This document shows, in pieces, positions 28,439 through 36,616 of a stretch of 64,000 bases of DNA. Source of the stretch: AWTP1-13 sp050248715 (GTDB lineage: Bacteria; Pseudomonadota; Alphaproteobacteria; Rhizobiales; Hyphomicrobiaceae); the NCBI GenBank assembly GCA_050248715.1, contig JBFWRV010000009.1, forward strand, positions 62,001 to 126,000. The letters are read 5' to 3'. The notes under the pieces are model-generated. The model was not told the DNA's origin and ran no database searches. It saw only the letters and a program-made list of their open reading frames with translations. A program made the translations under genes and the position numbers. Position 1 is the first letter of the stretch, and every line of letters begins with the position of its first letter.

Positions 28439-29203
28439 TCATAGGCCGGATGCGCGCATCGCGGCGAACACGATGCCCTGGGCGGCTAGTGCCAAGGCCG
28501 ACGCGAGCATGAACGACAGTGCGAGCCCGATGCCGGGCATGGTCAGGCCGACGACGAGGAAGAATCCCACGAACACGATCAGCGAGAGCGTCATTCCCCG
28601 CAACAGCCGGCGAAGCGCCTCGACGCCCCACTGATGGTGAGTGAAGGCGCTGACCACGGTGACTATCGTGGGATAGGTTGAGACGATGCCGGAGAGCTGC
28701 GGGCCCAGGAGGTCGGCCGTAAACAGGATCACGGCGATGAGGGCGAATGCGGACAGCATGCGCGCGGGGATGTCCCACCACGGAAGGGCTTGCATCGCGG
28801 AGGGCGTGCGGGGTGACGGCAGCAAGAGATAGGCGACAACCAGGCTGACGAGCGCCAGCGCCGCCGCGCTCGGCAAGTCGAGCGCAACCTCCCGCAGGAC
28901 GAGCGCAGCTCCTGCGAACGCGACAGCACCCGCGGCAACGCAGCCAGGCCAGCGCAGGAACGAGGAGGCGGCGGCGTAGGTGAGGATGAAGATCGCCACG
29001 CAAATCACGCCCAGCTCGATGCCGACGCAGGCCTCCACCGCGAAATCGATGCCCTTGTCGAGCGCCAGGAAGTACAGCACCGGCCCCGTCATCCACGGCA
29101 GGCCGACGAGCATGCCGCCGATGGTGGGGCCGACTCGGCGTGCCACGAGCGAGATCACAGCCACCAGCACAGGCGGCAAGGCGAGCTTGAGAAGCAGGAG
29201 CAT
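28439..29203 (-). CDS. Multi-pass inner-membrane protein, function unknown
   Basis: 254 residues from the ATG at 29203 (MLLLLKLALPPVLVAVIS); a GTG one codon earlier is possible. About eight hydrophobic segments can be drawn. Conserved-looking short motifs include GGMLVGLPWMTGPVLYFLALD and LSGIVSTYPTIVTVVSAFTHHQWG. I do not recognise the family with confidence; the two-half arrangement with a similar loop in each half suggests an internally duplicated permease-like protein. It converges with the nucleoside transporter (7 bp between stops) and follows the malonyl-CoA synthetase on the same strand, separated by a palindromic repeat. Confidence 0.7.
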   Translation of the reverse strand: MLLLLKLALPPVLVAVISLVARRVGPTIGGMLVGLPWMTGPVLYFLALDKGIDFAVEACVGIELGVICVAIFILTYAAASSFLRWPGCVAAGAVAFAGAALVLREVALDLPSAAALALVSLVVAYLLLPSPRTPSAMQALPWWDIPARMLSAFALIAVILFTADLLGPQLSGIVSTYPTIVTVVSAFTHHQWGVEALRRLLRGMTLSLIVFVGFFLVVGLTMPGIGLALSFMLASALALAAQGIVFAAMRASGL

Positions 29204-29238
29204 CACGAGCCTTGTGGTATCGCGGTTCGCGCTGCGGG

Positions 29239-29366
29239 GACTCCCCTCTCCCTTGCGGGGAGGGGTTGGGCTGACGAGAGACCAAGACACTGCGGGACTT
29301 CACCCCACCCTATCCCCTCTCCGTCATGTCGAAGACATGCCTCCGGCATTGGGGGGAGGAGAAGAG
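29239..29366. repeat. Composite intergenic palindrome
   Basis: A hairpin at 29243-29265 (CCCCTCTCCC-TTGC-GGGGAGGGG) is followed by TTGGG and then the partly complementary CACCCCACCCTATCCCCTCTCC and GGGGGGAGGAG. Pyrimidine- and purine-rich arms of this type recur between genes in many rhizobia-like genomes. It might also act as a transcription barrier between the MatB-like gene and the membrane protein gene. Confidence 0.55.
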
Positions 29367-29394
29367 CGTGCGGCGTGCGCCGCTGGACACTGCA

Positions 29395-30924
29395 TCAACC
29401 CTTGAAGATATCGCGGTACTGCGCCGTCAGGGCCGCCTTCTGAACCTTGCCCATGGCGTTGCGCGGCAGCTCCTTGGCTGAGAACACGCGCTTGGGCAGC
29501 TTGAATTTGGCGAGACGCTTGCCCAGCAGACCGAGGACTTCGCTCTCGCTCGGCAGCTCCTTGCCGGGCAGCGGCGCGAGGACGGCGACGATGCCTTCGC
29601 CGAAGTCGGGATGCGGAACGCCGACGACAGCGGACTCATCGACGCCCGGAAGCGCATTGAGCTCTTCCTCGACCTCCTTGGGATAGACGTTGAAGCCGCC
29701 GGTGATGATCAGGTCCTTGGCGCGCCCGACGATGGTGACGCGCCCGTCCTCGGACATGGTGGCGAGGTCGCCGGACACGAAGTAGCCGTCCGCGCGGAAC
29801 TCCTCCTTGGTCTTTTCCGGGTTGCGCCAATAACCCTTGAACACATTGGGCCCCTTGACCTCGAGCACGCCGATCTCTCCCGCCGCCACGGGCTTCCCGC
29901 CTTCGCCGGCGATGCGCACGGAAATTTCGGGCAGCGCAAAGCCGACGGTGCCCGGGACGCGTTCGCCACCCATCCAGGGGTTGGACGCGATCATGCCGGC
30001 TTCCGTCATGCCATAGCGCTCGAGGATGCGGTGGCCGGTGCGCTTGGTGAACTGCTCGTGCGTCTCGGCGAGCAGGGGCGCCGAACCGGAGATGACGAGG
30101 CGGAGCCTGCTGCACTGACCCATGCCGAACGCCTCGGTTGCGAGCAGACGCGTGTAGAAGGTCGGCACGCCCATGACGACAGTGGCGCGCGGCAGCAGGC
30201 GCAGGACCTCGTCGAGGTCGAACTTCGGCAGCCACAGCATCCGCGATGCGTTGAGCAGGGCGGTATGCAGGGCGACGAACAGGCCATGCACGTGGAAGAT
30301 CGGCAGGGCGTGCAGCAGCACGTCGCCGGGCTGGAACCCCCAGTAGCTGTGCAGCGTCACCGCGTTGGAGTCGATGTTGCGGTGGGTGATCATGGCGCCC
30401 TTCGAGCGGCCCGTCGTACCGGACGTGTAGATCAGGGAGGCGAGGTCGTCCGGCTCGCGCATTACCGTCTCGCGCAGGGGCGCCTGCTGCGCGGCCAGCT
30501 CCATGAACGATCCGCTGCCGTCGGAGGACATCGTGAGCAGGGAGCGGACTTTGCTGGCCGAGGCGGCTGGCCCGATCTCGGCGATGCGTTTGGCCGAGGC
30601 GACGATCACGGACGGCTGGGCATCGCCGATGAAGTATTCGAGCTCCGCCGGCGTGTAGGCGGAATTGAGCGGGTTGAACGCCGCGCCCACCTTCAAGGTC
30701 GCCAGATAGAGAAAGACGTTGGCGAGCGACTTGTCGACCTGCGCCATCACGCGGTCGCCGGGAGCGACGCCCAGCGACTTCAAAGCGGCTGCCGCTCGCC
30801 CGACCTCATCGAGCAGCTGCGCGTAGGTCGTAATCGTGCCGTCCGGCGTCTCGAAGGCCGGCGCGTCCCCGGCAGCGCGCATCTTGTCCTCGAGGCGGGC
30901 GACGAAATTTGCGTTGTTGGCCAT
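29395..30924 (-). CDS. matB: Malonyl-CoA synthetase-like acyl-CoA ligase
   Basis: 509 residues from the ATG at 30924. ANL-superfamily motifs in order: A3 P-loop IYTSGTTGRSKGAMITH near residue 165, LPIFHVHGLFVALHT, A5 ERYGMTEAGM, A7 YFVSGDLA, A8 GRAKDLIITGGFNVYPKEVE, and the A10 catalytic lysine in PRNAMGKVQK. Length and the LPIFHVHGL and ERYGMTEAGMI segments fit malonyl-CoA synthases of the MatB type, which ligate malonate (or methylmalonate) to CoA using ATP. No malonate decarboxylase or transport gene is adjacent, so the substrate is likely but not proven. Confidence 0.82.
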   Translation of the reverse strand: MANNANFVARLEDKMRAAGDAPAFETPDGTITTYAQLLDEVGRAAAALKSLGVAPGDRVMAQVDKSLANVFLYLATLKVGAAFNPLNSAYTPAELEYFIGDAQPSVIVASAKRIAEIGPAASASKVRSLLTMSSDGSGSFMELAAQQAPLRETVMREPDDLASLIYTSGTTGRSKGAMITHRNIDSNAVTLHSYWGFQPGDVLLHALPIFHVHGLFVALHTALLNASRMLWLPKFDLDEVLRLLPRATVVMGVPTFYTRLLATEAFGMGQCSRLRLVISGSAPLLAETHEQFTKRTGHRILERYGMTEAGMIASNPWMGGERVPGTVGFALPEISVRIAGEGGKPVAAGEIGVLEVKGPNVFKGYWRNPEKTKEEFRADGYFVSGDLATMSEDGRVTIVGRAKDLIITGGFNVYPKEVEEELNALPGVDESAVVGVPHPDFGEGIVAVLAPLPGKELPSESEVLGLLGKRLAKFKLPKRVFSAKELPRNAMGKVQKAALTAQYRDIFKG

Positions 30925-31189
30925 CTTGCAGGTGTTCCCGAAGGCGGATTTTGCGAGCGGGACGCGGGGGAAGCCCGGTCGACGTCGTTCGCGCTGTTGC
31001 GGACCGCAGTCCGATGGTTACAACGTAGCGTTGCAAGGCACAATTCCCGGGACCAGCAGGAAAGGGACCTGTGTCGGGCGACCGATAAGCGTGGCGGTCT
31101 GAGGCTGACACCGCAACCCGCGGTCCTATCGGCCTTGTGCCCGGTATCTGTCCGTCCGACGGCTCCGGAGCGAGTTGGGGGTGGCTCGA

Positions 31190-32374
31190 TCACCGCGCCG
31201 CATCGAACCGCCAGCCGTAAAGCCAGTCGTAGCCCGACATGAGACGGGCACCCGGCACCAGACGCAACGCTGCATTGCGCGCCCAGGCGAACGCCGGACC
31301 CAGCTGATAGACGCGGCCATTGCGCCGGCTCGCCGCCTGCACTCGCGCGGCGCGTTCCCGGCGCTGGCGTTCGTAGGCGAGAAAGGCCGTTGCCTCCTCT
31401 CCGGGACGATGCTCGAGGCAGTCGGCAAGGACGACGGCATCCTCGAGGGCCAGCACTCCCCCCTGCGCGAGATGGGGCAGCATCGGGTGCGCGGCATCGC
31501 CAAGCAGCGTGATCCGTCCAGCCGACCATCTGGGTAGCGGGGCCAGGCGATGAAGCGCCCACTTGCGCCAGGAGCGCGCGCCTGCCAGAGGCTGGATCAG
31601 GCTTGCGTGAAAGCCGCCGACACGGCCCATGAGGGCGGTGCGGTCGGCCTCGGCCGCCCAATCCCGCCCCTCCCAGGCCTCCACTGCGATCACCACGACG
31701 GCGACCTCCGTGCCGCCGCGCACCGGATAGTGGACGATATTGGCGCCGGGGCTGAGCCACAGTCCGACGCTGGGGGAAGCGAGACGGCCCGCGTCCGCGG
31801 CCGGGATGACCGTCCGCGTCGCCGTCGATCCGACGAACTGCGGAGCAATCGCGGGACAGATCGTGCTGCGCACGCCCGACCACAGCCCGTCCGCGCCGAC
31901 GAGGGCGCGCCCCGCGACCCGATCTCCGGTCGCACTCGCAATCTCCACGCCGTGACCTTCGTTCGCGAGATCGGTGACGGCGAAGCCCGTGCGCAGCGAG
32001 ACCGCTGACTGCTTGCCCGCAGCAGTCAGGAGTGCCGCGTGCAGGTCGCCCCTGTGGACGGCCCAATAGGGTGCGCCATGCCGGTCAGCGATCCATCGTC
32101 CGAGCGGAAGCGTCGCAAGGAGGCGGGATGTGCCGCCGTCGCGGACCTCCAGCGCCTCCGGCTCGCCCGCCTTCGGACGGAGGGCATCGGCCACACCCAG
32201 ATGCTGCAGGGCGCGCACGCCGTTGGGGCCGAGTTGGATGCCGGCCCCTTCAGCGACAAACTCGTGGCGCGCTTCGAGAACGACGGAACGGCGTCCGCGT
32301 CGGGCAAGCGCCAGCGAGAGGGCCAAGCCACCGATGCCGCCGCCGGCAATCAGGATCGGCGCGGGCTCGGCCAT
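31190..32374 (-). CDS. FAD-dependent monooxygenase (salicylate hydroxylase-like)
   Basis: 394 residues from the ATG at 32374 (MAEPAPILIAGGGIGGL). It has the three FAD signatures of group A flavoprotein hydroxylases: GGGIGGLALSLALARRG, the DG motif in LVGADGLWSGVRS, and the GD motif in ITLLGDAAHPMLPHLAQGG. These enzymes hydroxylate aromatic or related rings with NAD(P)H and O2; the substrate is unknown. It lies 18 bp downstream of the zf-CHCC gene on the same strand, an arrangement I recall in other alphaproteobacteria. No aromatic ring-cleavage gene is present. Confidence 0.86.
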   Translation of the reverse strand: MAEPAPILIAGGGIGGLALSLALARRGRRSVVLEARHEFVAEGAGIQLGPNGVRALQHLGVADALRPKAGEPEALEVRDGGTSRLLATLPLGRWIADRHGAPYWAVHRGDLHAALLTAAGKQSAVSLRTGFAVTDLANEGHGVEIASATGDRVAGRALVGADGLWSGVRSTICPAIAPQFVGSTATRTVIPAADAGRLASPSVGLWLSPGANIVHYPVRGGTEVAVVVIAVEAWEGRDWAAEADRTALMGRVGGFHASLIQPLAGARSWRKWALHRLAPLPRWSAGRITLLGDAAHPMLPHLAQGGVLALEDAVVLADCLEHRPGEEATAFLAYERQRRERAARVQAASRRNGRVYQLGPAFAWARNAALRLVPGARLMSGYDWLYGWRFDAAR

Positions 32375-32392
32375 CGGCACCTGCCGCGGGGC

Positions 32393-32644
32393 TCAGCCGG
32401 CCGCCGGCTCCGAGATCACCAGGCAACCCTTCGGCTCGGTCTCGTCCGCCCGCAGCTGCGGATCGTAGACGAAGAGCGTCGAGCAGTAGGGACATAAAAT
32501 CTGGTTGTCGGCGCCCATGTCCAGGTAGACGTGCGGGTGATCGTGCGGCGGGCGTGCACCCATGCATTGGAACTCTTTGGCGCCGATCGATATCTTTTCG
32601 ACGCCAAGATCGTTCGCGAAGTGCGGGGTGAGCGATGCAGCCAT
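32393..32644 (-). CDS. zf-CHCC zinc-finger domain protein
   Basis: 83 residues from the ATG at 32644. The zinc site is readable: Cys27 in EFQCMGA, histidines in PPHDHPHVYLDMG, and Cys51/Cys54 in ILCPYCSTLFVYDP. This is the zf-CHCC domain also found in the NDUFS6/13-kDa subunit of complex I. Small standalone bacterial versions are common in Alphaproteobacteria and might be complex I accessory factors, but that role is inferred. It is the first gene ahead of the FAD monooxygenase and divergent from an alpha/beta hydrolase. Confidence 0.88.
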   Translation of the reverse strand: MAASLTPHFANDLGVEKISIGAKEFQCMGARPPHDHPHVYLDMGADNQILCPYCSTLFVYDPQLRADETEPKGCLVISEPAAG

Positions 32645-32776
32645 GGTGTGCCTGAGGTGAAACGGAGCGGTCGGCGGGACCATAGCCCCTGGCCGTCGAA
32701 GATGATAGGGGTGGTCGGCGTCGCAGCGCCCCCGTCGCGCCCTTCGCACCCCTGCCGTTTGCAAACGAGGAGCCAG

Positions 32777-33529
32777 GTGCAGACGTTCAACTCCGACGGC
32801 ATCCGCCTGGCGTTTGTCGACGAGGGAGCGGGCGAGCCCGTGATGTTGATTCACGGCTTTGCCTCCAGCATCAGGCACAACTGGGTCGATCCCGGCTGGG
32901 TCCAGCTTCTCACCGGCAAGGGCTTTCGCGTCATTGCCATCGACAACCGCGGGCATGGCGAGAGCGAGAAGCTCTATGACCGTGAGCTCTATGCCGCACC
33001 GCTGATGGCCGAGGATGCCCGCCGCCTGCTGGACCACCTCTCCATCCCGCGCGCCGACGTCATGGGTTACTCCATGGGCGCGCGCATCACCGCCTTCCTG
33101 GCGCTGGCGCATCCCGATCGTGTGCGCAGCGCCGTCTTCGGCGGTCTCGGCGGCAACATGATTCGCCCGATGGCCGGAACGGGCCCGATCGCCCATGCCC
33201 TGGAGGCCAGCTTGATCGACGACGTAAAGAATGCGACCGCGCGCACGTTCCGCGCCTTCGCCGAGAGGACCGGCAGCGATCTGAAGGCGCTGGCGGCCTG
33301 CATACGCGGCTCGCGGGACCCCATCACGCGCGAAATGGTGGGAAGCCTCACCTGCCCCGTGCTGGTTGCAACCGGAACCGAGGATGTGATCGGCGGCGCC
33401 GCAGACGAGTTGGCCGCGCTCATTCCGGGCGCGGAGGCGCTACCGATCCCCCGGCGCGACCACATGCTGGCGGTCGGCGATCGCGTCTACAAGGAGGGAG
33501 TGCTGGCGTTCCTGCAGCGCCGGCCATAG
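32777..33529 (+). CDS. Alpha/beta hydrolase
   Basis: 250 residues from a GTG at 32777 with GAGGAG five bases upstream; an upstream ATG would need sequence antisense to the zf-CHCC gene. The oxyanion segment is LIHGFASSIRHNW. The nucleophile elbow is GYSMGA with Ser99, the acid is probably Asp203 (GTEDVIGG), and the base His229 (RRDHMLAVGD), giving a full triad. NRGHGESEK is the conserved loop after strand 4. No lid features reveal the substrate. It is followed by a long intergenic palindrome. Confidence 0.86.
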   Translation: MQTFNSDGIRLAFVDEGAGEPVMLIHGFASSIRHNWVDPGWVQLLTGKGFRVIAIDNRGHGESEKLYDRELYAAPLMAEDARRLLDHLSIPRADVMGYSMGARITAFLALAHPDRVRSAVFGGLGGNMIRPMAGTGPIAHALEASLIDDVKNATARTFRAFAERTGSDLKALAACIRGSRDPITREMVGSLTCPVLVATGTEDVIGGAADELAALIPGAEALPIPRRDHMLAVGDRVYKEGVLAFLQRRP

Positions 33530-33539
33530 ACGCGCACGA

Positions 33540-33625
33540 TAGCTCCCGCAGGCTGTCGGCGAGGGACCCAAAGGACAAACGCGGGGAATGTCACGGGTCC
33601 CGCCGACCGCAAAATGCGGGAGCTA
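33540..33625. repeat. 86-bp long imperfect palindrome
   Basis: Outer arms TAGCTCCCGCA (33540-33550) and TGCGGGAGCTA (33615-33625) are perfectly complementary. Inner arms GTCGGCgaGGGACCC and GGGTCCCGCCGAC pair as well, with a loop of about 25 nt. It begins 11 bp after the hydrolase stop, so it could stop transcription or be a REP/MITE-like element. I found no second copy in this window. The remaining sequence up to 33816 shows no gene. Confidence 0.7.
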
Positions 33626-33816
33626 CGTACGCATTACTCTTACGCTTACATACCCAGGGACGGGCACCTGAACGGTAGCTTTCCGCACAGCCCAAGTCAC
33701 AACAATTTGGGGGGTTTCGGTTGGAATCTTGTGGATAACTAGCTGGTAAACCCGGGGCGCCGAGCCGCGATTCAGGAAGTTTGGAGCGGGGCGCGCCCCT
33801 GTGCGAGATTGTCGGC

Positions 33817-34644
33817 ATGACCGGTTTGTTCTTGAAATCGCTGCGCTTCACGGTAGCGACAATTATTTCTGTAGCGTGGCTCGGCCTTGCTCCGGCGTGT
33901 GCGCAAACGCCCGTCGACCTCGAGTTGGTGTTGGCCGTCGACGTGTCCCTGTCGATGGACCTCGACGAGCAGCGGCTGCAGCGCGACGGCTATATCGCGG
34001 CCTTTCGCGACCCGGAGGTGCACAAGGCGATCCTGTCCGGTCCTCATGGCCGCATCGCCGTGACCTACATGGAATGGGCGGGGCCACCCACCCAGCAGGT
34101 CGTCATCCCCTGGACGACGATCGACAGCGTCGAAGCCGCCAATGCTCTCGCCGACAAGCTGGAGAGACTACCGATATCGCGGGCGCGCATGACGTCCATC
34201 TCGGCCGCGCTGCAGTTCTCGGGTCGCCTGTTCGAAGTCAGCGGGGTCAAGGGCATCCGCCGCGTCATCGACGTCTCCGGAGACGGCCCCAACAATGCCG
34301 GCGATCCCGTCGTGCCGGTCCGGGACAGGCTCGTTGCCGAAGGCATCGTCATCAACGGGCTGCCCGTCATGCTCAAGCTGGCATCGGGCTTCTTCGATCT
34401 CGCCGATCTCGACCGTTACTATGCGGACTGCGTCATCGGTGGCACCGGAGCCTTCATGATCCCGATCAAGGAGCGCTCGGAGTTTCGGACGGCGACGCGG
34501 CGCAAGCTGCTCCTCGAGATTTCCAGGGCGGAGCCGCCGCCCCGGCTGATCCGCGTGCAGGCGCGCGCACCGGAGCAGCAGAGCAATTGCCTGGTCGGCG
34601 AGGAGCAATGGCGCCGCTACATGGACGGCCGCTTCCCGAATTGA
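33817..34644 (+). CDS. DUF1194 family secreted VWA-like protein
   Basis: 275 residues from the ATG at 33817 (MTGLFLKSLRF). A TTG at 33781 in the same frame is less likely. A signal peptide (ATIISVAWLGLAPACAQ) is followed by a von Willebrand factor A fold with a MIDAS-type start (LVLAVDVSLSMDLDEQ), the internal YIAAFRDPEVHKAI and the SISAALQFSGRLFE and RVIDVSGDGPNNAG segments. A pair of cysteines occurs near the end (ADCVIGG, SNCLVGEE). DUF1194 proteins are alphaproteobacterial periplasmic proteins of unknown function. Its 3' end overlaps the convergent epoxide hydrolase gene by 28 bp. Confidence 0.87.
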   Translation: MTGLFLKSLRFTVATIISVAWLGLAPACAQTPVDLELVLAVDVSLSMDLDEQRLQRDGYIAAFRDPEVHKAILSGPHGRIAVTYMEWAGPPTQQVVIPWTTIDSVEAANALADKLERLPISRARMTSISAALQFSGRLFEVSGVKGIRRVIDVSGDGPNNAGDPVVPVRDRLVAEGIVINGLPVMLKLASGFFDLADLDRYYADCVIGGTGAFMIPIKERSEFRTATRRKLLLEISRAEPPPRLIRVQARAPEQQSNCLVGEEQWRRYMDGRFPN

Positions 34645-35666
34645 ACAGGCCAGACGTCAGGCAGCCGAGTCGCGATCCAGCGGGCAATCGCGGCGTTGAC
34701 GGCGGCCGGATGCTCCTGCGCCATCCAGTGCCCTGACGGCACGACGACCTCGGTCAGGTCTACGCAATCGGCGCGCATGGGATCGGCGAGGCGCGATTGC
34801 ATCGTCTCGCAGGTGTAGTCGTAGGCGCCATGCAGGAAAAGGACGGGCATGGCGAGCTTGCCGCCCTCGCGCGCCTGCTTGGCGTACTCCAGATTACGCG
34901 CGTGATTCATGTACCAAGAGTCCGGCCCGAAGAAGCCGTTGGCCTGGAGGGAAGCGACATACTTCGCAAGGTCCTCATCGCTCAGTACGTCGCGATCGAT
35001 CGGCAGAGGCGGGGCCTTGCCCATGCCGCCGAACCATCCGCCGTCCCGACGCACGCGCGCGGTGCGTGACGGCTTGCCCGCCGCATCCGGGTTGCCCTTG
35101 CGGAAGAGAGCCTTCACCGTGCTCGCGACATCGGCCTCGAAGGCAGCGCGCGCAGTCTCGAAGCTCTCCTCGTAGAAGAGCTGGTAGTCCCACTGCCCGG
35201 CGGGAAACTGATCCTCCGGATAGGTCGCGCGGTCGATCAGGGCAAGAAAGTTCGGTGGACCGAAGCCCTTTGCAAAATAGGGCACGCAAAGATTGGCGGC
35301 GCCGAAGCACACTTCGGGATGGTGGCTCGCAAGACTCCACACAACGGGGCTGCCCCAGTCATGCCCGACCCAGACGGCCCTGCTGCGGCCGACCGCTCCC
35401 AGAAGCTCGATCATGTCGGCAACCGGATGTTCGAGCGCATAGTCCTCGTGGCGGGTGTAGATGCTCGATCGTCCGTATCCGCGCATGTCTGGCGCCACGG
35501 CTCTGAAGCCGAGGGAGGCGAAGCATGGGAGCTGGTGGCGCCAGCTCACGGAGAGTTCCGGCCAGCCGTGCACGAACACGATCAGGGGCCCATCCTGCGG
35601 GCCGGAGGCGAGATAGAACGTTGTATGTCTGCTCGACTTGGCAACATGCTCGGTCACGGGAAACAT
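34617..35666 (-). CDS. Epoxide hydrolase-like alpha/beta hydrolase
   Basis: 349 residues from the ATG at 35666 (MFPVTEHVAKSSRHT). The HGxP oxyanion motif is VHGWPELS at residues 33-36. The nucleophile is Asp103 in VGHDWGSPV, not serine, which marks the epoxide hydrolase/haloalkane dehalogenase branch. The acid is likely in HGAYDYTCE and the base histidine in VPSGHWMAQEHP. HGxP and DWG together favour epoxide hydrolase. Cytoplasmic, substrate unknown. A CTATAT -10-like sequence (35751-35756, minus strand) sits upstream, with the CtrA-type box at 35784-35799 behind it. Confidence 0.85.
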   Translation of the reverse strand: MFPVTEHVAKSSRHTTFYLASGPQDGPLIVFVHGWPELSVSWRHQLPCFASLGFRAVAPDMRGYGRSSIYTRHEDYALEHPVADMIELLGAVGRSRAVWVGHDWGSPVVWSLASHHPEVCFGAANLCVPYFAKGFGPPNFLALIDRATYPEDQFPAGQWDYQLFYEESFETARAAFEADVASTVKALFRKGNPDAAGKPSRTARVRRDGGWFGGMGKAPPLPIDRDVLSDEDLAKYVASLQANGFFGPDSWYMNHARNLEYAKQAREGGKLAMPVLFLHGAYDYTCETMQSRLADPMRADCVDLTEVVVPSGHWMAQEHPAAVNAAIARWIATRLPDVWPVQFGKRPSM

Positions 35667-35783
35667 CGACACTGGCGACCCTCCTGTTCGGAGCCATCGG
35701 CATGCGGAGAATCCCCCGAGGCAGCGCGTGGATCCGCAAACCCGCCGCAAATATAGCGCAAGGTGCGACTCGGGGTGGGGTGG

Positions 35784-35799
35784 TTAACGCAACCTTAAG
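35784..35799. promoter_or_regulatory. CtrA-type box, TTAA-N7-TTAA, between epoxide hydrolase and extensin-like genes
   Basis: The plus strand reads TTAACGCAACCTTAAG. On the minus strand, shifted one base to 35783, this is TTAAGGTTGCGTTAACC, a perfect TTAA-N7-TTAAC. It lies 24 bp before the extensin-like start and about 120 bp before the divergent epoxide hydrolase start. A GANTC site (GACTC, 35767-35771) is 13 bp away. CtrA consensus is established knowledge; use here is inferred. Confidence 0.55.
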
Positions 35800-35822
35800 A
35801 GCGCTGCTGCATCCTTCCCCCC

Positions 35823-36494
35823 ATGTGTCAGTCCCGCGTATACCTCGTCCTCGTGCTGGTGCCGTGCGCGTTCGCTCTTTGGGCCTGCAGCAGTGCGCCC
35901 CAGTTCGTCGCCAAGGAGGAGCCCTGGCGCGCGGAGGAGGAGCGGGCCTGCCTCGCCTCCGGCACTGTGCGCGAGAGCAACTTCATCGCCGCGCGCACCT
36001 CCCTCGGCGGTCCAAGCGTGTGCGGAGCGATCCGCCCCTTCGCGGTCACGGCCGCCATGCACGGTTGGGTGCAGCTCAAGCCGCATGCGCTTCTGCGCTG
36101 CCAGATGGTGCCGGCGATCGACCGCTGGGTCGAGAGGGTCGTGGTGCCGGCGGCACGTCGTCATTTCGGCGCCGCAGTCGTCGAACTTAAGGTGGCCGCG
36201 TCCTACTCCTGCCGGCCCATGAACCACGTCGATGGCGCGCGCCTCTCAGAGCACGGCCACGCCAACGCGCTCGACGTCGCCGGCTTCGTGCTCGCCGACG
36301 GGCGGACGATCGCGGTCAAGAGCGGGTGGCAGGGCCCGGTTGCTGAGCGGAGCTTCTTGCAGGACGTGCACCGCGGCGCCTGCGGCGTCTTCACCACGGT
36401 GCTCGGTCCCGACTACGACGCCAATCACCACGACCACTTCCACCTCGACCTCGCCCGCCACGGCCGGGACGGCGACGGTCGCATCTGCAAGTAG
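35823..36494 (+). CDS. Extensin-like family lipoprotein
   Basis: 223 residues from the ATG at 35823. A lipoprotein signal (VYLVLVLVPCAFALWAC) predicts lipidation at the cysteine of LWAC. The remainder is the bacterial Extensin_C (extensin-like) domain: the N-terminal CGAIRPFAVTAAMHGWVQL, SYSCRPMNHVDGARLSEHGHANALDVAGF, and a C-terminal NHHDHFHLDLARHG. Histidines and aspartates in SEHGHANALD and DHFHLD resemble the zinc site of M15/VanY-like peptidases, so a cell-wall peptidase role is plausible but unproven. Cysteines in SYSCRP, RGACGV and RICK could pair. The CtrA-type box upstream suggests cell-cycle timing. Confidence 0.87.
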   Translation: MCQSRVYLVLVLVPCAFALWACSSAPQFVAKEEPWRAEEERACLASGTVRESNFIAARTSLGGPSVCGAIRPFAVTAAMHGWVQLKPHALLRCQMVPAIDRWVERVVVPAARRHFGAAVVELKVAASYSCRPMNHVDGARLSEHGHANALDVAGFVLADGRTIAVKSGWQGPVAERSFLQDVHRGACGVFTTVLGPDYDANHHDHFHLDLARHGRDGDGRICK

Positions 36495-36616
36495 CACGCA
36501 ACCTCGCGCTGTGCCCCCGTCCGCGTTTGCGCCCGCGGACGCCACACCGTTGCATGCTGGCCATACCGTGCCGGCTCGCGCTCGACAAATCGGGGCGCGC
36601 CACGTAGCGGTAGGCC

